Assembly: GCA_018699955.1 (NCBI GenBank)
Contig: JABISG010000166.1
Span: 1 to 35,709 of the forward strand
Reading direction: 5' to 3'
From: Planctomycetaceae bacterium
Lineage (GTDB): Bacteria > Planctomycetota > Planctomycetia > Planctomycetales > Planctomycetaceae
DNA length: 35,709 bases
Shown here piece by piece: positions 1-6,344 of this stretch. How positions within the stretch are numbered: position 1 is the stretch's first letter; every line of letters starts with the position of its first letter. Below the pieces are notes generated by a model. That model ran no database searches and was not told where the DNA came from. It was given only the letters and a program-made list of their open reading frames with translations. Both the position numbers and the translations under genes were made by a program.

Positions 1-283
1 CCAATTCTAGAAATACTTCGGCCAACAATTTCGGCGCGTGCTGTCCGGCGTTCAATGCAGTCGCAGCTGCGAGCGGGATGACGGCTTCCGTTAGTCTCCC
101 AAGGCTGAAAAAGCACTCGCCGAGACATTCAGCCGTTTTGTAATGTGGGGCAAGCATCATGCTGGCCTCAAATACTGGAATTGCTTCGAGGTGCTTACCG
201 GCACGCATCAAATCACGCGCAGCGCGAAACAGTTGCGTATCGGGGGAATCCCCCTGCTCATCAAAAGGAAATTCGATTCCCAT
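1..283 (-). CDS. TPR-like protein, N-terminal part (cut by window edge)
   Basis: Read on the minus strand, an ATG at 283-281 opens a frame that stays open to the left edge (94 codons seen). The protein starts MGIEFPFDEQ and continues as amphipathic helical sequence. Segments such as AARDLMRAGKHLEAIPVFEA and LGECFFSLGRLTEAVIPL have the spacing of small and large residues typical of tetratricopeptide repeats, so a protein-protein interaction role is likely. There is no signal peptide, so it is probably cytoplasmic. A weak AAGG-type ribosome site lies about 9 bases before the ATG. It could be co-transcribed from the far side of the window, but only its start is visible. The TPR call rests on repeat character, not on a database hit; the specific function is unknown. 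Confidence 0.6.
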   Translation of the reverse strand, partial: MGIEFPFDEQGDSPDTQLFRAARDLMRAGKHLEAIPVFEASMMLAPHYKTAECLGECFFSLGRLTEAVIPLAAATALNAGQHAPKLLAEVFLEL

Positions 284-336
284 TGAGTAATCGCCTTGCA
301 GCAGTCAGGCAACAGCCTTTACACGTTGGGGACAAG

Positions 337-1662
337 TCACTCCGCCGCCAGATTCACGCGCACAATCTCCTTGTCATTCCGCGCGAATACACTCTTCATT
401 GCGAATGCCGGGTGTGACCAGACGATGTTGCGGCCTTGACTGCCTAAGCGGCGTGTTGCTTGGACGAGTTTGGCGCGGCTGATTTCTTTGTAGCCCTTGG
501 GTGAAAGTTCGGCGATGATCAGATCGCCTTGCTCGTTGTGGATGAAGTAACGATCTTCGTGCGGGATGAGAAAGGCGTTCCACCAACGTCCGTCGCCGGT
601 GGCTTTCAGCGTTTCCCAGACGCGCTCGCCCGTGTTGACGTCGAGGCAGCGTAACTGTCCGTAGCTGCAAACACCGTAGATGTTGTTGGCTGTGATGACC
701 GGTGCCGGCATGATCGAGTGCAGTTTGTCGGTGCGTTGTTCGCTGTTGCTGTTGCCCTTCCAGACCACGCGAGCGGCCGTGGGGTCGTCGCCCACTTCGA
801 TCATTCGTGGTCCGTTGTAAAAGCTGGTGACGAACAGGCGGTTGCCATGTTGTCGCGGCATGGGCACGCACAGACCCGCTTTGACGCGGAACGGAACCTG
901 CCAATAAACGTCGCCCGTTGTCGGGTTGAGTGCCGAGACCGCTTTGGGATGCCAGATGATGAGTTGCCGTGTTTTCCCGAAGGTGTAGATGACCGGCGGA
1001 GAGTAACCGACGCCGGAATCGTCCAGCGACTTCCAAAGTTCCTTGCCGGTCGCTTTGTCGAAGCTGACAACCAGTGCCTTGTCGCCACCGACGACGGCAA
1101 TGAGTTGATCGCCGTCGATCAGTGGAGCGGCGACCATGCCCCAGACGGGAACGTTGGCCTGGTAGTCGTCGAGATAACTTTTCTGCCAGATGACGTCGCC
1201 GTTCTTGACATCGAGGCAGAACAGGTGGCCCATTGCACCCAGTGCGTAAACGCGGTCACCGTCAACGGTCGGCGTCGCCCGCGGCCCGGCATCGTAGCTG
1301 ACGTTGTACCGCACACGATATTCGTGCGTCCAAATGATCTTGCCCGATTTCGCGTCGAGGCAGAGGACGCGTTCGGTTCCCTTTTGCTTTTGTCGATCAG
1401 TGATGAACACTCGCCCGTCGGCAACCGCCGGACCGGAATAGCCATCGCCGATGGGTGTTGACCACATCCGAGGCAACAACGACTGCGGCCCACGGCCTGC
1501 GGGCAGTTCCTTCACAATTCCCGTCTCGCGCCAGACGATGTCGCGTTTTGGTCCGCCCCACTGTGGCCAATCGTCGGCTCGGGCCGAAGAAACGGAGACG
1601 GCGGCCAACAAACCCAGCAGCACGCTCGTGTGAAATCCAACGCTGTAAGACATGCGACGCAT
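337..1662 (-). CDS. Exported PQQ-binding-like beta-propeller protein (441 aa)
   Basis: The protein opens with a typical signal peptide (MRRMSYSVGFHT, then a hydrophobic stretch and SSARA before DDWPQWGGPKRD), so it should act outside the cytoplasmic membrane. The mature part is built of PQQ-like (WD40-like) blades, each with a pattern such as LCLDAKSGKIIWTHEY, FCLDVKNGDVIWQKSY, SFDKATGKELWKSL and RCLDVNTGERVWETL. The family is very common in planctomycetes as secreted propellers of unknown ligand. Many lack enzyme residues, and I see no quinoprotein dehydrogenase signature or CxxCH motif. A longer frame runs upstream to 1764, but I prefer the ATG at 1662: a purine-rich AAAGGGG ribosome site lies just before it and the signal peptide starts there. 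The gene is divergent from trkH. Function inferred only at family level. Confidence 0.85.
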   Translation of the reverse strand: MRRMSYSVGFHTSVLLGLLAAVSVSSARADDWPQWGGPKRDIVWRETGIVKELPAGRGPQSLLPRMWSTPIGDGYSGPAVADGRVFITDRQKQKGTERVLCLDAKSGKIIWTHEYRVRYNVSYDAGPRATPTVDGDRVYALGAMGHLFCLDVKNGDVIWQKSYLDDYQANVPVWGMVAAPLIDGDQLIAVVGGDKALVVSFDKATGKELWKSLDDSGVGYSPPVIYTFGKTRQLIIWHPKAVSALNPTTGDVYWQVPFRVKAGLCVPMPRQHGNRLFVTSFYNGPRMIEVGDDPTAARVVWKGNSNSEQRTDKLHSIMPAPVITANNIYGVCSYGQLRCLDVNTGERVWETLKATGDGRWWNAFLIPHEDRYFIHNEQGDLIIAELSPKGYKEISRAKLVQATRRLGSQGRNIVWSHPAFAMKSVFARNDKEIVRVNLAAE

Positions 1663-1842
1663 CGATTTTCCCCTTTGGTCTCGGCGACAGTAATGATACC
1701 GCGGGTTGATTGTCGCAAGCTTGAGGTTCCCGTTGCAACTGTGATGCCGGTGATTGAGCGGCAATTGAAATTGTGGGGCTGGTTTACGGCGTGAGAATTC
1801 CGGAACGATTCGATAAGATGCCGGTGAGTTGCGAGCGGCGGT

Positions 1843-1883
1843 AGAAACCCGGTTTCTTGAAAAAACCAGGTTTCTTGTGGACG
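1843..1883. repeat. Dispersed palindromic repeat, family A, copy 1 (upstream of trkH)
   Basis: An imperfect inverted repeat with left arm AGAAACCCGGTTTCTT and right arm AAAACCAGGTTTCTT, followed by GTGGACG. A close relative, almost base for base, lies at 3576-3615 upstream of lpxB. It ends 27 bases before the trkH start codon, so it may be in the 5' untranslated RNA. An open frame can be read through it into trkH (from 1857), which I treat as accidental. Confidence 0.75.
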
Positions 1884-1910
1884 GGGAACTATCAACTTTT
1901 CAGGTCAACT

Positions 1911-3515
1911 ATGAACTGGTTTCTGTTGTGCCGCATGCTGGGGTTGCTGGGCATGCTGGTGGGCGGATCGATGGTCTTCAGTCTGCCGTGGGCGTTTCCC
2001 GCGTGCGGGCAGACCGAGGTGTTCGAGGCCCGCGGGTTCTGGGGAATTGTGGCGGCGATTGGCTGTAGTCTGGGGATCGGTGCGGTGTTGCATTGGGTTG
2101 GCCGCAAAGAGACCGCATCCATTCTGCGGAAAGAAGCGCTGGCAATTGTCGGATTGGGTTGGCTGTTGGCCGGCGTGCTGGGAAGCCTGCCGTACTTGTT
2201 CGCGGGAACGTTGCGAGCGGCCGGCGAGCCGATGACGGTGGCCGATGCGTTGTTCGAGTCGATTTCCGGATTCACAACGACGGGCGCTTCGGTGCTGACC
2301 GAACTGGAAGATTCCACGTTTGTGCCACGCTGCGTGCTGTTTTGGCGTAGCTTCACCCATTGGCTAGGCGGGATGGGCATCATCGTGTTGTTCGTGGCGA
2401 TTCTGGGGCGACTTGGTGCAGGCGGCAAAGCGTTGATGCGCCGCGAAGTCCCCGGCCCAATTAACGAAGCAGTCCGGCCGCGAGTTCGCGAAACGGCTGT
2501 CGTCATGTGGATCATCTATGTCGCCCTCAGCGGACTGCTGACCATCATTCTTGCGGTGGAAGGCCTATCGCTGTACGACGCGCTTTGTCACGCGTTCGGC
2601 ACATTGGCGACCGGCGGGTTCAGCACGCACAACGCCAGTATTGGTCACTACCAGAGCGAACTCGTCGAAGGAACGATCATCCTGTTCATGATCTTTGCGG
2701 GAACGAACTTCTCGCTGTTTTATCTCGTCCTGCATCGCCATGATCCGCGGAAACGCAAAAGCATTTGGGGACGATTAGCACCGCTGCGTCGCGATCCGGA
2801 ATATCGGGCTTATCTTTCCATTCTGCTCGTCGCCGCCATCGTGTTGACTATCAGCCTGCTATGGAGCGGCACGTATCGTTCGGTCCAGGAATCGATCCGC
2901 CATTCAACGTTTACCGTCGTCTCCATCATGACGACGACCGGTTTCGGCACGGAGGATTTCCAGGAATGGAATGAGTTCTCCAAGGGAATGTTGCTGCTGT
3001 TGATGTTCGTCGGTGGCTGTGCCGGCTCGACGGGGGGCGGAATCAAAGTCGTTCGCGTGATGCTGTTCGTGAAAATAATCTGGCTGGAAATCGAGCAGGC
3101 ATTTCGGCCGAATGTCGTTCGGCCGCTGAAAGTGTTCGGCACGCGTGTCGATAATTCGCTGCGACACGAAGTGGTTGTCTATTTCAGTCTCGTGCTGGTT
3201 ATCTTCGTGACGAGTTGGATGCTGTTGGCCGCCATTGAACCGGATGACCACTGGGTGGCGCGGGGCGGTGAATCTGGTGAAAACGCCGCGACGGCTGCGG
3301 ACCACTCCTCAGAAAAGCTGCTCGATTGCGCCAGCGCGGTTGCGGCAACGCTGAATAATATTGGTCCCGGCTTGGGCGTCCTCGGCCCGCACGCGAATTA
3401 TTCCGGATTCTCGCCGCAGGGAAAACTACTGCTCACCCTGCTGATGCTGCTGGGACGGCTGGAGTTATTCGCCATTCTGGTGCTGTTTGTGCCGGCTTTC
3501 TGGCGGCTGCAGTGA
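1911..3515 (+). CDS. trkH: Trk-type potassium uptake protein TrkH (534 aa)
   Basis: Integral membrane channel-like subunit of the Trk/Ktr/HKT superfamily, which takes up potassium (with Na+ or H+ in some members) and normally works with the cytoplasmic NAD/ATP-binding TrkA. The four pore loops are visible: FTTTGAS (residues about 121-127), LATGGFST (232-239), TTTGFGTED (341-349) and NNIGPGLG (482-489), each with the filter glycine. Also conserved are WLGGMGIIVL (151-160) and CAGSTGGGIKVVR (370-382). Multiple hydrophobic helices fill the rest, and the length is normal for the family. I chose ATG 1911 (AGG about 8 bases upstream). An in-frame extension from 1857 would be translated from a dispersed repeat and carry no family sequence. 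No trkA is visible in this window. Next gene lpxB lies 114 bp downstream on the same strand, with a repeat between them. Confidence 0.93.
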   Translation: MNWFLLCRMLGLLGMLVGGSMVFSLPWAFPACGQTEVFEARGFWGIVAAIGCSLGIGAVLHWVGRKETASILRKEALAIVGLGWLLAGVLGSLPYLFAGTLRAAGEPMTVADALFESISGFTTTGASVLTELEDSTFVPRCVLFWRSFTHWLGGMGIIVLFVAILGRLGAGGKALMRREVPGPINEAVRPRVRETAVVMWIIYVALSGLLTIILAVEGLSLYDALCHAFGTLATGGFSTHNASIGHYQSELVEGTIILFMIFAGTNFSLFYLVLHRHDPRKRKSIWGRLAPLRRDPEYRAYLSILLVAAIVLTISLLWSGTYRSVQESIRHSTFTVVSIMTTTGFGTEDFQEWNEFSKGMLLLLMFVGGCAGSTGGGIKVVRVMLFVKIIWLEIEQAFRPNVVRPLKVFGTRVDNSLRHEVVVYFSLVLVIFVTSWMLLAAIEPDDHWVARGGESGENAATAADHSSEKLLDCASAVAATLNNIGPGLGVLGPHANYSGFSPQGKLLLTLLMLLGRLELFAILVLFVPAFWRLQ

Positions 3516-3575
3516 TCATCCGGTATTGACCGTTTTGCCTCATTACCGGTACTGTTCCGCCTCGAAAACGAGACC

Positions 3576-3615
3576 AGAAACCCGGTTTTTCAAAAAACCG
3601 GGTTTCTTATGGACG
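3576..3615. repeat. Dispersed palindromic repeat, family A, copy 2 (upstream of lpxB)
   Basis: A perfect 15-bp inverted repeat: arm AGAAACCCGGTTTTT at 3576-3590, two-base loop, arm AAAAACCGGGTTTCT at 3593-3607, then ATGGACG. It differs from the copy at 1843-1883 only in the loop and at two other bases. It lies between trkH and lpxB and ends 14 bases before the chosen lpxB start. An ATG inside the repeat (3609) is in frame with lpxB but is not needed. Confidence 0.85.
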
Positions 3616-3629
3616 TCTTTGGGGCAAAC

Positions 3630-4793
3630 ATGCGAATATTCTTCTCCGTCGGTGAGCCGAGTGGCGATCAGCACGGGGCACACCTCATCGAAGAAATGAA
3701 GCGACGGCGGGCCGACATCGAATTTGTCGGCTACGGCGGTCCGCTGATGGATCGCGCCGGCTGCCGGTTGCAGTTCCAATTGACGCAATTGGCCGTCATG
3801 GGTTTTCTGCGTGTCGTGCCGCTGTTGTGGCATTTTTATAAGCTGGTTCAAAGTGCGAACCGGTACTTTCGCGAACAACGGCCCGATGCCGTCGTGTTGA
3901 TCGATTTCCCCGGCTTCAACTGGTGGATTGCCCGCAAGGCAAAGAAAGCGGGCATACCGGTCTTCTACTATTTGCCGCCCCAACTGTGGGCCTGGGCACC
4001 GTGGCGTGTGAAACGAATGCAGAAGTTCGTCGATCACGTGCTCTGTGCCCTTCCGTTTGAAACGGCCTGGTATGCCAAACGCGGCGTCGAGGCAGAGTAC
4101 GTTGGACATCCATTTTTTGATGAAGTCGCCGACGCCAAACTCGATCAACCGTTCATCGACGAACGGCAGGTCTCCGGACAACGAAACATTGGGATCTTGC
4201 CAGGGTCGCGCAATTCTGAAGTCGATAACAACTGGCGGTTGTTGATTGCCACCGTCCAACGGTTACACGCGGCACATCCGTCGGCTCGGTTCTTTGTTGC
4301 CTGCTATAAGGAATCGCATCGCGAGTTCTGCGCCAATTGGATTCGCGATCACAATCTCGATCTGCCGCTGGAATTGCACGTCGGTAAGACGTCCGAGATT
4401 ATCGAACTGGCCGAGTGCTGCCTGATGGTCTCCGGATCGATCAGCCTGGAATTGCTCGCCCGCAAAACGCCGGCTGTGGTAACGTATCGCATCAGTCGTG
4501 TTCAGCGATTGATTGCTGGCATCGTGCTTCGGTGCAAGTATTTCACCCTGCCGAATCTGATTGCCGACCGCGAGTTGATGCCGGAACGGTTCTATGCCGG
4601 CAGTCCGTCGAGTGAGGTGACGTGGGCGTTTGACCATTTGGATCGCTGGCTGAGCGACCGTGATGCGCTGACCGACAAGGTCGCGGAGCTGTCGCAACTT
4701 TGCGAAAACTGTGCCGAAACCGGCGCGACCGCCCGCACCGCGGAGGTGATTTTGGATCGGCTGCCGACCGCCGACCGCCGTTTCGCCGCTTGA
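3630..4793 (+). CDS. lpxB: Lipid-A-disaccharide synthase LpxB (387 aa)
   Basis: Glycosyltransferase family 19 enzyme that joins UDP-2,3-diacylglucosamine and lipid X (2,3-diacylglucosamine 1-phosphate) to form the lipid A disaccharide, on the cytoplasmic face of the inner membrane. Family motifs are clear: FFSVGEPSGDQHGAHL at residues 4-19 (SxGExSGD), LPPQLWAWAPWRVKRM (the xxWAWxxxR block), VGHPFFDE, LPGSRNSEV and SGSISLELL near the sugar-nucleotide site. Length matches the family (about 380). Start: ATG 3630 gives the normal N-terminus MRIFFSVGEPSGD and has GGGG upstream; ATG 3609 lies inside a dispersed repeat and would add seven unrelated residues. Presence of lpxB implies a lipid A-containing outer membrane, as now accepted for planctomycetes. 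No other lpx genes are visible here. Confidence 0.95.
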   Translation: MRIFFSVGEPSGDQHGAHLIEEMKRRRADIEFVGYGGPLMDRAGCRLQFQLTQLAVMGFLRVVPLLWHFYKLVQSANRYFREQRPDAVVLIDFPGFNWWIARKAKKAGIPVFYYLPPQLWAWAPWRVKRMQKFVDHVLCALPFETAWYAKRGVEAEYVGHPFFDEVADAKLDQPFIDERQVSGQRNIGILPGSRNSEVDNNWRLLIATVQRLHAAHPSARFFVACYKESHREFCANWIRDHNLDLPLELHVGKTSEIIELAECCLMVSGSISLELLARKTPAVVTYRISRVQRLIAGIVLRCKYFTLPNLIADRELMPERFYAGSPSSEVTWAFDHLDRWLSDRDALTDKVAELSQLCENCAETGATARTAEVILDRLPTADRRFAA

Positions 4794-4804
4794 GACACGC
4801 TGTT

Positions 4805-4831
4805 CCCCACGGGACGCGGCCCGTGGGCTTT
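4805..4831 (+). terminator. Terminator-like hairpin after lpxB (repeat family C, copy 1)
   Basis: Just after the lpxB stop codon, CCCACGGG (4806-4813) pairs perfectly with CCCGTGGG (4820-4827) across a 6-base loop and is followed by CTTTA. The T-run is short, so termination is plausible rather than certain. A degenerate relative occurs in minus orientation after pfp (17886-17911), also followed by CTTTT in the direction of transcription. Confidence 0.5.
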
Positions 4832-4857
4832 AGGACATCCGATGCGCGCGTTATATT
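4829..4857 (+). promoter_or_regulatory. Candidate sigma70-like promoter for asd
   Basis: A TATATT box (4852-4857, five of six consensus bases) lies 17 bases after a poor -35 (TTTAGG, 4829-4834), giving a leader of roughly 80-90 bases before the asd GTG. Planctomycete promoters are poorly characterised, and this rests on consensus matching alone. Confidence 0.25.
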
Positions 4858-4946
4858 GAATGGGCGTAAATTTCGTGGCGGGGTGTCGCTCCGCGCGGAC
4901 TTCACAGACAACCATGTTTTGACGTTTTCACCCAGGAGATTGTGCC

Positions 4947-5963
4947 GTGTTTGAGACAGTCGCCGTCGTCGGTTCTACGGGAGCCGTTGGCAGCATCATT
5001 ATTGAGTTGCTTCAACAGCGGAATTTTCCCGCTCGACAATTTCGCTTTTTGGCATCGGCCCGCAGTGCGGGGACGACGCTGACGTTCAACGACGCCGAAC
5101 ATACGGTTGAAGAGTTGACGGCCGATTCTTTCGCCGGTGTCGATCTGGTGATTGCCAGCACGCCGGACGAGGTGGCGGCCGAATATCTGCCTGCTGCCGT
5201 TGCGGCTGGTGCAACGGTTATTGACGAATCGGGCTTCTTTCGCATGCAGCCGGACGTGGCATTGGTTGTGCCGGAAATCAATCCCGAGGCGGCCTTGAAT
5301 GCCAAGGGAATGATTGCCAGCCCCAATTGTTCGACGACGCAAATGGTTCTTGCACTGAAACCACTGCACGATGCTTCGCCGGTGAAACGCGTTATCGTCA
5401 GCACTTATCAAGCAGTCAGCGGCGCGGGTTTACAGGGAACGACCGATTTGATGGAAGGTTCCCGTGCGCATCTGGCGGGTGATGATTTCGAGTATTCGGC
5501 ATTCGCACACCCCATCGCCTTCAACGCCGTTCCGCAAATCGGCAGCGTCAAGGAAGAGGGATACACCAGCGAAGAGCTGAAGATGGTATACGAAACCCGA
5601 AAAATTCTGGGCGACGAATCGATCCAGATTAACGCGACCTGCGTTCGCATTCCGGTGGCCAATTGCCACAGCGAAAGCATCACCGTTGAAACCGAACGCC
5701 CGATTTCTCCGGATGAAGCCCGCGAGTTGTTCGCCGCGTTTCCCGGTCTCACCGTGGTCGGTGACACCGCCAACGGCGAGTTTCCACTGCCCTCGATCTG
5801 CACTGGAAGTGACGAAACGTTCATCGGTCGCATTCGCCGCGACCTGTCGCATCCCAACGGCCTGTCGTTCTGGTGTGTCAGCGATAACCTGCGAAAAGGG
5901 GCGGCAACCAACGCCGTGCAAATCGGCGAATTGCTCGCCAAGCACCGGGTTGCGGCGGAATGA
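4947..5963 (+). CDS. asd: Aspartate-semialdehyde dehydrogenase (338 aa)
   Basis: NADP-dependent reduction of aspartyl-4-phosphate to aspartate semialdehyde, the branch point to lysine/diaminopimelate, methionine and threonine; cytoplasmic. The N-terminal Rossmann motif VAVVGSTGAVGSIIIELL (residues 5-22) binds the cofactor. The catalytic cysteine is Cys128 in SPNCSTTQMVLALKPL. YQAVSGAG and RIPVANCHSESI supply the substrate-binding and catalytic-histidine region. Length is normal for the family (about 335-340). The start is GTG 4947, supported by AGGAG eight bases upstream (CCCAGGAG); no nearby ATG gives the normal N-terminus. The gene follows lpxB by 153 bp with a terminator-like hairpin and possible promoter between, so it is probably its own unit. 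No dapA, lysC or hom is visible nearby. Confidence 0.95.
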   Translation: MFETVAVVGSTGAVGSIIIELLQQRNFPARQFRFLASARSAGTTLTFNDAEHTVEELTADSFAGVDLVIASTPDEVAAEYLPAAVAAGATVIDESGFFRMQPDVALVVPEINPEAALNAKGMIASPNCSTTQMVLALKPLHDASPVKRVIVSTYQAVSGAGLQGTTDLMEGSRAHLAGDDFEYSAFAHPIAFNAVPQIGSVKEEGYTSEELKMVYETRKILGDESIQINATCVRIPVANCHSESITVETERPISPDEARELFAAFPGLTVVGDTANGEFPLPSICTGSDETFIGRIRRDLSHPNGLSFWCVSDNLRKGAATNAVQIGELLAKHRVAAE

Positions 5964-6344
5964 GGCTGAATTATGAATTATGACTACGAACGGGGGGGGG
6001 GATTGAAGGGAGCAATCAAACGTTTGCCCCGATGGGATGTTCACCGTTCATCATTCATAACTTGTGGTTCATCGTTCCGCATACAGGGGTTGCGCGGACT
6101 ATGCTGTCGTAACATTCGTTACAGATTCTAATCTGTATGCAGTGGATTTCAGCCCGGGCGGCGGGGGGTTCGATAAAACCGAAACACTGGAAACCATTTG
6201 TTTTCGGTGTGCTATACCCTCTACTATAGAGAGACGGCTGCCGGTCTACGCCCATTTTGGTTTTTACGGGCTGGAACGACGGTCGGCACTGGTACGGTCG
6301 CCGTACACACAGACGATTGTCATTGCACCTTCGGAGTTGCCCCC
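5964..6344. other. Non-coding region between asd and the HEAT-repeat gene
   Basis: No convincing gene. It holds an imperfect inverted repeat (5969-5993 and 6044-6063, arms resembling AATTATGAATTATGA and its complement) around a run of ten G (5992-6001) and a CAAACGTTTG palindrome (6017-6026). A separate 8-bp-arm palindrome sits at 6120-6137. The last 200 bases are probably the promoter and leader of the next gene. No promoter could be fixed with confidence. Confidence 0.6.
6120..6137. repeat. Short palindrome, operator-like
   Basis: TACAGATT (6120-6127), two-base spacer CT, AATCTGTA (6130-6137): a perfect 8-bp-arm dyad about 210 bases upstream of the HEAT-repeat gene. It could be a dimeric-regulator site or a small hairpin; the sequence does not say which. 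Confidence 0.4.

Noticed and set aside
718..1461. Plus-strand reading frame (247 codons) opposite the first PQQ propeller gene
   Set aside because: Antisense shadow of a gene with a signal peptide and repeated blade motifs; no independent support.
1857..1910. Upstream in-frame extension of trkH
   Set aside because: Its residues are encoded mainly by the palindromic repeat; the family N-terminus fits ATG 1911.
3543..4259. Minus-strand frame across the start of lpxB
   Set aside because: It overlaps the well-supported LpxB N-terminus and the dispersed repeat; no recognisable protein.
4794..4946. Lysine-type riboswitch ahead of asd
   Set aside because: The leader is only about 150 bases and I could not find the conserved lysine-riboswitch core; only a terminator-like hairpin and a weak promoter are visible.
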